Shown piece after piece: positions 43,713 through 55,257 of a stretch of 64,000 nt of DNA (position 1 is the first letter of the stretch; every line of letters begins with the position of its first letter). The stretch spans positions 43,675,607-43,739,606 of the forward strand of contig NC_053150.1 in assembly GCF_016808335.1 (NCBI RefSeq), read 5' to 3'. Under the pieces are notes generated by a model. It had not been told where the DNA came from, did not search any database, and saw nothing but the letters and a program-made list of their open reading frames with translations. This DNA is from Panicum virgatum (Eukaryota > Streptophyta > Magnoliopsida > Poales > Poaceae). The position numbers were made by a program, and so were the translations under genes.

Positions 43713-43749
<37 letters not shown>
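43713..43749. repeat. (TA)n microsatellite
   Basis: About 18 uninterrupted TA units. An ORF reading YIYIYI through it is an artefact. Confidence 0.95.
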
Positions 43750-43753
<4 letters not shown>

Positions 43754-43787
43754 AATCCTTTCTGCACTTGCTTGTGGCTACTCCCAC

Positions 43788-44263
43788 ATGTGTATCTTAT
43801 GATGTAGTACATATCTTAACCAACGAAGAGTATGTACATGGAGTATGTTTTCATACTAGAATATCTATAATGATATATATGTTGTGTATGTGACAATATA
43901 TAGATTATATGGATATACTAATTTTTATATACTAAGACTAAGGTATAATCATAATATATTTAAAAAATATGAATGCTTTTGAAATTTTTCATATATATCT
44001 ATTCGAAATATCTTAGAATTAGTATATGAATATACTCAAAATGATAAATGAGTATGTGGACATACGTACGATGGTATACTGATGATGAGAGTAGTTTGTC
44101 TTTTTTCACGCTAATCTACCCCGTTCGGTTCGGGGAACATTCCTTCGCATCTTTCCAAGCCAAGCATTCTACTACCAAGATGGCATTTCTTATCAAAAAG
44201 GCAAAGATACCCTGGTCCAACACGTTATGAGAGAGTAACACAAGCTTGCACCATCACCATGCA
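43788..44263. other. AT-rich DNA without a supported gene
   Basis: No domain, RNA gene or transposon end recognised. Rich in ATATAT and TATACT motifs. Confidence 0.5.
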
Positions 44264-44517
44264 TGCATGGATTAACAATTAACATTTCAAAAGGCGGCAT
44301 TGATAAACCATAGAAAGAGTATAGAAAGTTGAATAACCCATGGATTAACAATTAACATTTCAAAAGGTAGCATTGATAAACCATAGAAAGGGTATAGAAA
44401 GCTGAATAACCCATGGATTAACAATTAACATTTCAAAAGGTAGCACTGATAAACCATAGAAAGGGTATAGAAAGTTGAATAACCCATGGATTAACAATTA
44501 ACATTTCAAAAGGCACC
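44264..44517. repeat. Tandem repeat, 73-bp unit, about 3.5 copies
   Basis: Units start at about 44264, 44337, 44410 and 44483 and contain GGATTAACAATTAACATTTC. They are nearly identical, with GGCGGC/GGTAGC and AGTT/AGCT variants, so the array is young or homogenised. Confidence 0.93.
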
Positions 44518-44669
44518 ATGCTTAGTATTTCTACTGGCTACTCCTGGGTTCAGATAAATTCTCTGACCTCACTATCATGTGTACACATTTCCTTGAGTGG
44601 AAACTCACTTCCCTCGTGTCTTGAACTTAGCCCATGATTTATTCATGTACCGGGAAACTGTAGTCATCT

Positions 44670-44835
44670 CACTACTACATAACAGGCCTTTGTTCCAGGG
44701 CATTTGTCCCGGCAGCCTTTGGGCCCGAGACAATAGGTGGCTTTTGTCCCGGGTCCAACGGCTAGCCGGGCCAGTGGGGGGGACAGGGGCCTTTTGTCCC
44801 AGTTGGTGTCTCCAACAGGGACAAAACTTCTTGGC
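44670..44835 (+). repeat. CACTA left terminus and subterminal repeats
   Basis: The CACTAC terminus is followed by repeats of TTTTGTCCCGG and the inverse GGGACAAAA (44700-44825). These are the expected transposase-binding arrays. Confidence 0.75.
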
Positions 44836-45956
44836 CCCCCTATCCCCTTCCCTCTCCCCCCGCCCGAGCCATTCAACTCACTTGTTCTTGCTGTTCTTGG
44901 CTCGGGAGAGAGGAGTTCTTGCTCATTTCTTCACCACATTTGTGAAGATCTTTGATTCCCCGTCCATCCATCGGCGCTAAAGGTTTGGGGCTCGTTTTTC
45001 TCTTCTTCCTTGGCTTGTATAGCTCATTTCATGCTTTAGAAATAGAGAAAATATGTAGCTAGCTCATTTCTTGGACATTTAGATTGCATATGTAGGTGTG
45101 ATTTTCTTTTAGATTTAGATGAGTATGTGGATAGTAGAAATTTTTAGAATGAGTGTAGACACTTCATGTGATGTACTTGTATATATGATCATATTGTGGA
45201 TAGCTGATTTTTGTATTCATGAATGAATTAATGAAATGAGTATATTAGAATTTTTTTTATTATGAATGGATTATTTTGACACTCTAGTGATGTATTTATT
45301 CAGGCTCACATTGAAACCATCTAGAAGCTAAAAAAATCTTTATTTCGAAACAAGTATACGTCGTTAATCTCCATCCAACGGTGATGGCACTACCTTTCGG
45401 GGATACACGATGCGCTATAAGGACGTCTCGAATCGGTTGGTCGCATCACCAGCACTTCCGATTGATAAGAAGACAGCATTTGATGCAGTCAGCATGGCCA
45501 TTGTTGTACTGAGAGCATATCAACGAGCACGCTGCCTGTGCCAAGTGTTGTGCCTATTAATCGTAAATGTTGGTGCTGCGACTAGCCGATTGGTGACATC
45601 ATTGTACCGCACCGTGTCCCCCCGAAAGGCAGTGTCATCACCGCAGGGTTGAGGTTACTGACATATACATTTTCAGAAATAAAGGTTTTTTTTTCTTCTA
45701 GAGGGTTTTTTGATATTGAAAAGAGTGTACTCCTGGAACTGAAGGGTGTCAAAGTAATTAGAAGTTATAGAGATTTCTTTCAATTAATTAGAGATTTCTT
45801 TCAATTAATGATACATTTCGTCTTTTTTATATGATTTCATTGTTATTTGCAAGAGTTATTAATCTGATCATTGTAATTGTAATAGTAAATAATATTTGCA
45901 TTGTAATGGTAAGAATTTATAATTTTGTGGAAAATAAAGGTATTTTTCAGTAAAAT
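44836..45956 (+). other. CACTA 5' non-coding region
   Basis: Pyrimidine-rich then AT-rich, about 1.1 kb; no supported gene. A small frame at 45410-45652 has no recognised domain. Confidence 0.5.
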
Positions 45957-46173
45957 ATGGCTTCAGCAGCTAGAGGGAGTGGCGACGGTGGGGGTGATCA
46001 TTGTCCTTCTGGAGAGAAGGGCACAACTCGAGTAGGTCGTCGGTCCAAAAAACCTAGTGCTTTTCATAGGGCAGCGCTCCGTTATTTGGAAAAAGAATAT
46101 AGAGAATGCATGGCAAGGGGCGAGGAACCTCCGTTTGATCTTGAGGATTTATTGCGGCATTACGGTTCGTCAC

Positions 46174-47631
46174 TGTTGGCGCTCCTTAAGTACCCATTTT
46201 ATCCCTTGTTTATCCTTGATAATGGCATCAATTTAATATCAAAATCACTAACCGTCCTAACCCCGGCCTAATTATTGGTCATTTTCACACTTGCACATAT
46301 ATTTTGGAGGAACTTCGTTTTTGCAGGTTTTTGGCCTATTTTGGAGCATGAAACGACGAGGCCCGTGATCGAACGCTAACACGGAGAAAGATGAAGGCCA
46401 AAGCCCAAAGGAAAGACCAAAGCCCATGTTGATTCGAAGCCCATTCATGCACATCCATCCTCCAAGAGAGCCCAAAGGACCAAGCCCACAAAGATGAGAT
46501 CAAGATACTTCGGGATTAAGCAAAGCAAATGAAGATTTTAGGAAGGATTCCCTATCCTATCCTTTCCTCGAAGATATGTCCAAGATAACGACATCCAAAG
46601 GGGGCAATCGTGAAGGACATAAACTCTAGAAGATGCGAGGAGTCTGCACGCGAAAGATGAGACCGAGGCGAGCCCGAAAGAGGGTAGGCCGGCCAGCCTA
46701 GGCCCATGGGGCCGGCCGGCCTAGCCCGTTTCTGAGGCGGTTTGGCCTCCCCTTCGACCAGTGGCTTCCTCGGCTTATAAATAGCTCGCACCTTATTCAA
46801 CTCGGAGCATCCATCCACCCAGAACTCGACGAAAACCTAGGGCCAAGACCGGAGGGAGACGACGACCGCCGCAAGTCTTTGAAGTTGTCTAGGAGATGGC
46901 TTAGGCCACCCCTTGCCGCCATGGCCTCCCTGCGTGGTCATGCCATGGTGGAGTTCATGAGCTAGTTGGAGTCGTCATGGTATGTACTCGGTGGTGACGA
47001 TCCAAACGAATCTATTATGTGAGTAATGATAATCATGTATTCCGAATCTATTAGCGATCATGTTCTCTCTTTCGATTTCGTTCTTTTCTTTGGGTTTGCT
47101 TCATCTTAGATCTATTATCGATATAGATCGCTTAGCATGATCTTGTAGTCATGGTGGCTAGAGGTTCATGGCGGAACTACCAAAGGGGGTTCGACTTGCT
47201 TCAGGGTACTTTCGTCCAAAAGGGTGGCGTCGTGACAGGGCGTTGCAACTGAGTAGGTGGAGTATCGAGGGATCAGATTAGAGATTTTGAGTTTAAAGAT
47301 GCTTTTGATTGAGATGCATGATTTATTTGCTCGTTAGCTGGAACTACAACTAGATGACGATAGGCCTAGTCATGTCTTTGGTTTTGCTATGATTAAGCCT
47401 ATGTTCATGGATGAGATCAACCTTTACACATCACTCATAACTGTCAAAGGTTTACCCTTTATATGCAATCAATGCTTCATGTTAGGATTGATCCGTTAGA
47501 TTAGATGGAAAACCTTAGGTAGTTCTTTGTCGATCCACGGATTGATAAACCTTGGGGGAATACTCTAAGGGAAAAGCTACACGAACCGTGTGCTTGCGGT
47601 ATACAAATCGGGGCGCTAAGGAGCATCAACA
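46174..47631 (+). mobile_element. Solo LTR I (1458 bp) in the CACTA element
   Basis: It starts TGTTGGCGCTCCTTA and ends TAAGGAGCATCAACA, flanked by a perfect GTCAC duplication at 46169-46173 and 47632-47636. There is no internal coding domain. The family is uncertain but the ends suggest a gypsy-type LTR. Not related to the TGTAACACCC LTRs elsewhere. Confidence 0.92.
46776..46783 (+). promoter_or_regulatory. TATA box of solo LTR I
   Basis: TATAAATA in CGGCTTATAAATAGCTCGC, about 600 bases into the LTR. Confidence 0.7.
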
Positions 47632-47728
47632 GTCACCACCAAACTCGGAGGTTTCAGCTCCGCCATCTTCTTCTGCGCCAGCAAGAAATCCGTTAGAGTA
47701 TTCTGCGTTCCAACGCAAGGATGGTTGA

Positions 47729-47950
47729 AAACCTATGTGTTGTTGTCCGAATTTTTAAGTTTCATGTATAGTACTCCTTTGTTAAGTTCTGTAATGGATT
47801 GAGTACTCCTTTTAATTAATCAAGATGTATGATGGATATTGCAGATCTTTTAATTATTCATGTTATGTTACATTTAGTTTAATTTAGGTTTGATATATTT
47901 TATTTATTCGATACGTGTAAAGAATTCAAATCGATTTATTTAAAATGCAG
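47729..47950 (+). other. CACTA spacer between the two genes
   Basis: AT-rich, no ORF; ends shortly before the transposase ATG at 47951. Confidence 0.5.
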
Positions 47951-50900
47951 ATGGACCGGCAATGGATGTACAATGCTGACCGACGTTCGAAATAATTCAT
48001 TGATGACCTGCATTATTTTTTGTCTGTGGCTGAGGCAAACAAGCAGAATGGTTTTATGTGCTGCCCGTGTGTTCATTGCAACAATAACAAGGATTACTCA
48101 TCTTCAAGAATCCTACACAGCCACATTTTCGCAAATGGTTTCATGGAGAAGTATGTTTGTTGGACGAAGCACGGAGAACAGGGGGTTACCATGGAAGACA
48201 ATGAAGAAGAAGATTTTGACTACCACTTTCCCGGGAATGCTGGAATCGGTGCATTCGATGATGATATTCTCATGGAAGAGCCCGAAGTAGATGTAGCAGA
48301 AAATGATCCCAGCGACAATCTAGGCAGGCATTGCACAATATGCAGGCAGACTATGAGAGTGAAACGGAGAGGTTGAAGTTTCAGAAGCTGTTAGAGGACC
48401 ACCGTAAGTTGTTGTACCCAAATTGTCAAAATGGATTGAAGAAACTTGGCACCACCTTGGAGTTGCTGCAATGGAAGGCGACAAATGGTGTATCCGACAA
48501 GGGATTTGGTGAATTACTCAAACTTGTTAAAAAAATGCTTCCTAAGGACAACGAATTGCCTACCACAATGTATGAAGCCAAACAACTTGTTTGCCCTTTA
48601 GGATTGGAAGTGCAAAAGATACATGCATGCCCCAATGACTGCATCCTCTACTGAGGCGAGTACGAGAATTTGGATGCATGTCCCGTATGCAGTGCATTGC
48701 GTTACAAGATTAGAAAAGATGATCCTGGAGATGTCGAGGGGGAGCCTCCCCGGAAGAGAGTTCCTGCAAAGGTCATGTGGTATTCGCCTATAATAACACG
48801 TTAGAAGCATCTGTTTAGAAATAAAGATAATGCTAAGTTGATGCGATGGCACAAAGAGGAATAAAAGAAAGACTCGATGTTGAGACACCCCGCTGATGGG
48901 TCGCAGTGGAGAAAAATAGATAGAACGTACCCTGAATTTGATTTGGATGCGAGAAACATAAGGTTCGATTTGAGTACGGATGGCATGAATCCTTTTGGTG
49001 AGATGAGCAGTGGTCATAGCACTTGGTCTGTGACTCTTTGTATGTACAATCTTCCACCATGGCTCTGCATGAAACGAAAGTTCATCATGATGCCAGTGCT
49101 TATCCCGGGTTCAAAGCAGCCTGGAAATGACATTGATGTGTACCTAAGACCATTGGTTGAAGAACTCTTATTGCTCTGGGGCGATGAAGGTGTATAGATG
49201 TGGGATGAATACGAACAGGAAAAATTCAACCTACAAGCATTGCTGTTCGTAACGATCAATGACTGGCCTGCTCTTAGTAACTTGTCAGGACATTCAAACA
49301 AGGGATACAAAGCATGCACACACTATTTAGATGATACTGATAATATATGGTTTACTCACTATAAAAAGGTTGTATACATGGGTCATCGTCGGTTTCTTCC
49401 CATCAGGCATGCGGTACGAAAGAAGGGCAAGCATTTCAAAGGCCAAGCGGACCACCGAACAAAACCGATGCACCGTAGTGGTAAAGACGTCTTCAACATG
49501 GTAAAAGATCTAGAAGTTATTTTTGGAAAGGGATCTGGTAGCCAACCTGTTCCGAACGAAAACGGAATGGCGCCCATGTGGAAGAAGAAATCTATATTTT
49601 AGGAGCTACCATATTGGGAAGTCTTAGATGTTCATCATGCAATTGATGTGATGCACCTCATGAAGAATTTTTGCGTCAACCTGATAGCATTCTTGCGAGT
49701 GTCCGGAAAGACAAAAGATATAGTAGAAGCACGTCAAGAATTGCAACGTATGGAAGAACGAGATGCCTTACATCCACAACAGCGAGATAATGGATGACAA
49801 TACTTAAGTCCTGCCAGCTATACTCTTAGCAAGGAAGAGAAAGAAACCATGTTTGACTGCTTGAGCAGTATAAAGGTTCCATCTGGATACTCATCCAATA
49901 TAAAAGGAATCTTAAATTTGGCAGAGAAGAAATTTACAAATCTCAAGTCCCATGACTGCCATGTGCTTATGACCGAACTTCTTCCGGTTGTGCTGCGGGG
50001 TATTCTGCCTGATAATGTCCGGTTAACCATCGTGAAGCTATGTGCCTTCCTCAACGCAGTTTCTCAGAAGATAATTGACCCGGAGAATTTGATAAAGCTG
50101 CAAAACAATGTGGTGCAATGTCTTGTTGGCTTTGAGCTGATATTTCCACCATCTTTCTTCAACATCATGACACATCTTCTAGTGCACCTTGTGAAAGAGA
50201 TTGATATCCTCGGACCAGTATTTCTACACAACATGTTCCCATTCGAAAGGTTCATTGGGGTACTCAAGAAATGTGTTCGTAATCGAGCTCGTCCAGAAGG
50301 AAGCATCGCCAGTGCCTACGGAACTGAGGAGGTCATTGACTTTTGTGTTGACTTTATTGATGACCTTAAACCGATTGGAGTCCCTGAATCGCGAGATGAG
50401 GTGAGACTAACTAGAAAGGGTACATTAGGAAAGAAATCTTATGTCTGCACAGATGAATTCTCATTCAAGAAAGCGCATTATACGGTTCTTCAACAATCAT
50501 CCTTGGTTGACCCATATATCGAGGAGCACAAGAAAATTCTGCCCTCCAATTTCCCGGAAAAGTCTGAGGCATGGATTACACGTGAGCACATGAACACTTT
50601 CTGCAGCTGGTTGCGGAAGCATCTAATGCATAACATGGATATAAGTGAACAACTGTTCTTATTGGCTAGGGGATCATCTTGGAATATCTTAACATACCAA
50701 GGGTACGAGATAAATAGAAACACATTTTATACGATAGCCCAAGATAAAAAGAGTACCAACCAAAACAGCGGTGTTCGTATGGATGCCACGGACAATAATG
50801 GAAAAAAGGACACATATTACGACTACATTGAAGAGATATGGGAGCTGAATTACGGTCCCAATTTCAAGGTGCCTCTATTTCGTTGCCAATGGGTTAAGCT

Positions 50901-51297
50901 ATCTGGAGGAGGGGTAACAAAAGATGAGTATGGGATGACAATAGTTGATCTCAACAATCTTGGGTATAGAGACAAGCCATTTGTCCTATCCCAAGATGTC
51001 GCTTAGGTTTTCTACATTAAGGACATGTCCAGCAAGCCAAAGAAGGAGATAAACAAGCAAAAGGATGAGCCTAAGAGACACATAGTTCTATCAGGAAAGA
51101 GAAACATCGTTGGAGTGGAGGACAAGACAGACTTGTCAGAAGAATATAACAAGTTTGTTGCCATTCCACCTTTCGAAGTAAATGTTGATCCATGCATCCT
51201 GCTAGCTAATGATGATGCTCCATACTTGCGTCGTGATCATAATCAAGGGACATTTGTGAAGAGAAAGTCTGTTACCGCTAATCCTTCATGTACTTGA
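47951..51297 (+). pseudogene. TNP2-like CACTA transposase, multiply broken
   Basis: It would bind the element ends and cut them out. It starts MDRQWMYNADRRS with the transposase-associated domain (FMCCPCVHCNN, HIFANGFMEKYVCWTKHGE). An acidic region and the TNP2 core follow (ACPNDCILY, FDLSTDGMNPFG, MYNLPPWLCMKRKFIMM, MGHRRFLP, IDVMHLMKNF). Downstream come DUF4218-like (LPVVLRGILPD, FPFERFIGVLKK) and DUF4216-like parts (VPLFRCQWVKL). In-frame stops lie near 47990, 48652, 48804, 48862, 49195, 49600, 49796 and 51004, with a frameshift near 48325. It cannot make transposase. Confidence 0.88.
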
Positions 51298-51895
51298 ATT
51301 ATTTTATATTATTGTATAAAAACATAATCGCAATTTGAATACTTTTATTATATATGTACTGTACAATTATACTTTATGTGTTATATATATATCATTTTTT
51401 ATATTTTTCACTTAATTACCAGACTCAATTATAATTTTCATTCAATAATGGATTACTGAACTAATTTTATTTATTTCATCAAATTACATTCACATTAACA
51501 CACTATACTCTCTCACTAACACACACAATCTCACTAACACACACACTATCTCTCAAACTCACACACTACTCATTAATATCATGAAATTACTTAATTTTAT
51601 GTAAAATTCACTTTTAAACGTTAATATCATGATAGAATCCACTTTCTGTCGAAAAGCAATAGTTTGAAAAAATTTGTTCACCTAATATATTTTTGCATGG
51701 TCAAAATAACAAATATGATTTCAAAAAAGTTAGATATTTGGTTGACCCAATCACTTGAAAGAAAATTAATTATTTTTGTTGCATGTATCAAGTTTATATA
51801 GAGATAAGAAATTTTGTTCCATAATTTTTGGAATCAAAATTTATTAACTGAATTAACAAATGAAAGCCTATTTTAAAAGTGAAGTAAAAAGAAAC
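51298..51895 (+). other. AT-rich CACTA 3' region
   Basis: Non-coding, with an ACACACT-rich stretch at about 51505-51575. No supported gene. Confidence 0.55.
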
Positions 51896-52190
51896 AAAAA
51901 CAAACATAAGATTTGGCGGGAATGAGGGAAAACGGGCCCCTTTTGTACCGGGTGGTAGATCCACCCGGGACTAAAGGTGGGCCACGGGCTGGGAATTTTC
52001 ACGGCCCGCCCAAAAATACCTTTTGTCCCGGGTGAAGCCACGACCCGGGACACAAGGCCCTTTTGTCCTGGGTGGTGGATTCACCCGGGACAAAAGGGGG
52101 GGCCTTTTGTCCCGGGGGAAGCCACCAACCGGGACAAAATGTCCTTTTGTCCCGGGTCGTGGCTCCACCCAGGACAAAAGCCCCCCCCCC
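51896..52190. repeat. CACTA subterminal repeat cluster
   Basis: Starts near GATTTGGCGGGAATG and contains at least eight copies of TTTTGTCCCGGG or CCCGGGACAAAA in both orientations as potential hairpins. It ends with a C(12) run and CATATATTTCTTCCCC. The first part looks like a 3' subterminal region and the last part like a 5' one, so two CACTA ends may be fused here. Confidence 0.65.
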
Positions 52191-53131
52191 CCATATATTT
52201 CTTCCCCTTGCCCCCTTTTCCAACACTTAGCCACTTCTGCACCGTCGATCCTCCTCGCCGCCGTCATCCCGAGCTCCGCGCCGCCTCGACCGAGAGCTCC
52301 GCACCGCCGCCCCGAGAGCTCCACGCCGCCGCCACGCGACCCCGCGGCGCCCCGCCAAGACCCCGAGACCGCCACCGCGTCGTGGCCCCGACCACTGCCC
52401 GGAGGACGTCCCCACCCAGTGCGCCGCCGTCGTCCTCCCCGAGCACCGCCCGGAGGACTCCCCCGCCCAGTGCGCCGCCGTCGTCCTCCCCGAGCGCCGC
52501 CCGGAGGACTTCCCCACCTAGAGGACCGCCTCCCCGAGCGCCGCGCCCAGAGGATAGACGCGCTGCGCGGCCTCATCGTCCCCGACCTCCGCCTCGCCCG
52601 TGCACCGCCGCCGAGCCCAGCCGTCGCTGCGCCTGTGTGCCACCGCGACCTTGCCGCCGTACGTGAGCACGCCGGCTGTGGGCCGCCGCCACCCCGCCCG
52701 CAAACCCTACATTTTTTGTGAATTTGGCTCAAATTTTAGTGATTTATGACAAAATTTTAGTTAATTTTGTGCAAATTAAAACCATAATTTGATGTAAATT
52801 AGGTGTTAATTTGTTTAATGTGTTAATTTACAAATTTGAGGATATGAAATGTGTTTAATGTGCTAATTTGTAAATGGTAAGTTAGGGTATTTAATTTGAT
52901 GTAGTATGAAATTAGTTGATAATGAATTTTAGTAAATTTAATTTGTTTAATGTGTTAATTTTTTTGTGTGAATTTCTTAAATTGTAAATTATGGTATTTA
53001 ATTTGATGTAAATTAGGTGTTAATTTGTTTAATGAGTTAATGTATAGTGAAATTATATTTAATTTGTAAATATATGAATGTGTATGTATATGTGTGTATG
53101 TATATGTGTATGTATATGTGTGTATGTGTGT
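52191..53131. other. GC-rich block, then AT-rich repeats and a TATGTG microsatellite
   Basis: 52200-52720 is GC/CpG-rich; long proline/arginine-rich frames on both strands appear compositional. 52730-53060 repeats GTTTAATGTGTTAATTT-like and GATGTAAATTAGGTG-like units. 53080-53131 is a TATGTGTG microsatellite. Possibly the 5' interior of a second CACTA element. Confidence 0.5.
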
Positions 53132-53223
53132 ACGTACGCCGATCCAATCCTCGTCCAGCTAAACGTACGCCGATTTGATCCTTGTCCATCTAAACGTACG
53201 TCGATTTGATCCTCGTCCATCTA
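53132..53223. repeat. Tandem repeat, 31-bp unit, interrupted by element H
   Basis: Three units start ACGTACGCCGAT or ACGTACGTCGAT at 53132, 53163 and 53194; the third is cut after 30 bases by the LTR of H. Confidence 0.9.
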
Positions 53224-55167
53224 TGTAACACCCTAATTTAAATTCCAGCATTTATTAATAAATTTAAATGGCTTTAATTAATTTTTCTAAGGTTTATTGT
53301 GATAGACTTGCATTTAATCTAGAATTTTGTTCCTTAAGTAATTAAAATTTTGTCTAAGGTTTAAACTTTGTTGTTGCATTCATGCTAGTGCACATTTTGT
53401 TTAATTTGTTTGAGTGCTTGAGTGAATTCAAATTCAAATTTGGATTCATTTGGGTTAAGTTTGTTTGAATTAGAAATAGAAAAGGAGCCCAAACCCTAGA
53501 GCTAGCCCAGCCCAAAACCCCACAGCCTCAACCCAGCACACCGCGGCCCAACGGCCCACACCAGCCCAGCGCGGGCTCGTTCTCTCCCCTGCGGCCCACA
53601 GCAGCACGCGCCCGGCCCAGTCCAGCGCTCCGCTCCACCCCGGCCTGCTTCGCGCCGCAGCCAGCGCTTCACGCCCCGCAGCTCGGCCTGCCTCGCGTCG
53701 CTCTCCCCGCTCAGCCCGCGCCGCGCGCATGCGTCCCCGACCGACAAGGCGGGCCAACCTGTCAGCCACTCCGCCCGCGCCGCGCGCGCTCCGCCTGCTG
53801 ACAGCCCGGGCCCGCATGGTAGTCCCGTCCCCTTCCTCCGCCTTCCCCGCGCTGCAACGGCCGCACCGTGTCTCCCCGCGATCCTCGCCATGATTCCGCA
53901 CGGGCTCGCACGCCGAAACCCCCGGACCCCTCCTACAATTGGCCCCTGGCCCTCTCCAGCACCCCACATCAACCCACGCGCCGCCGTAAACCCTAACAGC
54001 CGCCTCCACCAGCCCGTCCCACGCCGCTCCTCTGTGCCGCCGCGGCCACGCCGCCCCGTTGCTCCAGAGCCCCGGCCAAATGGCGCGATAGCTCCGCCTC
54101 GACGCCTGGAAACTCCCCGTAGTCTCCTTGCTCGACCTCGACCGGTGCAGCGCTGTAATTCCACCCCGACTCGCCGAGCTCCGCCGCCGCAGGTGAGGCC
54201 GCCTATGAGCAATAGCTCAACTCCGGTGACGCTCTGGCCCTCCTGACCCCATGTCCGCCTCCGCAGCACCTTCCGGAGTCAGCCCGTGGGTCCAGGACGC
54301 AGGAACCGCACGTTTTCGACCGCGCCACCACCTCCGACCGGCCGTCTCCGCTCGACCTCGCCGGCGACCCCCTTCCGCGTCACGCTCCGCCCGTTCCAAG
54401 ACTCGGTGAGGACATCCCCCACCCGCGCTCCATTTTTGGCGTGTTAGCGTAGCCCGTAGCCCTTGGCATCGCCTTGAGCACTCGCTCCGGCGAGCGTCTT
54501 CGCCGCAGTGCCGCCCCTCGCCGTGGCGAGCCAAGCACAGCCCCTAATCGGCCATTCTGAGTGCCTAGGTGGATTAGCCGCGCCGCGCACAAGCTCCCCT
54601 TTGCCCTGGACCGCCAGATCCGGACGCAGCGGTCCAGATTAGATCAGCCCACCGCTTCGCTCCCAACCACTAGATCAAGATCCGACGGCCTTAATTCGCG
54701 CGTACCCCTTCGGGCTGCCATTTTTGCTAAAGAGACCCCGTAGTTCTCTGAAATAAACCCGCCGTCCCTAGTAGTTCAAAAGTATTTCCAAATCCGCCCC
54801 TGATTTTATCGTTTTGGCCCCTGAGCTTTTCCCTATTAGAACCCGCCGTCCAGGCCTGCCATTTTTGCACGTTAGACCCTGGAACTAAGGTTTATTTATG
54901 TTTAGGCCCTCGGTTTTTGCAGAAAACCCCCTGGAACTTAGTTTTTCTCGCAGATAAGCCCCTAGAACTTGTTTTTGGCCTAGAATACGCGTTTTAGCTT
55001 CGTTTTAAGCGTTCTTTATGTCCACGCGATCGTTGTAACGCGTAGAATAGTTTTAGACTAGTTTAGTGTGCTATTTTTATGTGTTGATGTACTGTTTCTT
55101 AGTTTTTGTTAGTGTTTGCTTGTATGCTTATTGTTGTGCCTCGTTTTGGCCATGTGTTCGTGAGTAG

Positions 55168-55257
55168 ACGCTGAGTTACCGGAGGAGCCCCAGTACCAGT
55201 ACCAGGAGCAGCCGTCTTCCGAGCACTTTGAGCAGCAGCAGGAGCAGTACGAGGAAG
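55168..55257 (+). CDS. Putative acidic exon of the LTR mini-ORF, element H 5' LTR
   Basis: 90 bases, phase 1 at both ends, acceptor-like GTGAGTAG and GC donor GAAG|GCAAGT. The frame reads LPEEPQYQYQEQPSSEHF and ends QQEQYEE. Same length as in B and C with no indels. Confidence 0.45.

Larger units (their letters stand above)
45957..47728 (+). pseudogene. CACTA small first gene, split by solo LTR I
   Basis: Starts MASAARGSGDGGG, with basic RRSKKPSAFHRAALRYLEKEY and acidic DLEDLLRHYGSS. The frame is cut at 46173 by solo LTR I. After the right target copy it resumes in the same frame through P/S-rich residues (SAPPSSSAPAR) to TGA at 47726-47728. Without the insertion the frame is about 102 codons. 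It looks like the short N-terminal ORF often placed before TNP2 in grass CACTA elements; its role is unknown to me. Confidence 0.65.
44670..52190 (+). mobile_element. Decayed CACTA (En/Spm) DNA transposon
   Basis: It starts CACTACTACATAACAGGCC at 44670, followed by TTTTGTCCCGG subterminal repeats. Inside are a small first gene (45957-47728, split by solo LTR I) and a TNP2-like transposase pseudogene (47951-51297). A second cluster of TTTTGTCCCGGG repeats lies at 51896-52190. No matching right terminal ...GTAGTAGTG was found, so the right end is uncertain or lost; 52190 is only the limit of the subterminal cluster. Confidence 0.75.

Noticed and set aside
43560..43787. 76-codon minus frame with YIYIYIYI
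   Set aside because: Runs through the (TA)n microsatellite. The second half has protein-like composition and could be exon DNA of the same candidate host gene, but I see no supporting splice pair.
46174..47631. Non-coding RNA or host gene promoter at the TATAAATA of 46776
   Set aside because: Perfect GTCAC duplication and TG...CA ends show it is a solo LTR; the TATA box is its own promoter.
52023..52732. ORFs of about 230-250 codons across the CACTA subterminal repeats and GC block
   Set aside because: They run through the GGGACAAAA repeats and proline/arginine-rich DNA in both directions; not a gene.
52820..53131. Possible matrix-attachment or origin function of AT-rich repeats
   Set aside because: Only simple AT-rich repeats and a microsatellite are visible; nothing specific supports such a role.
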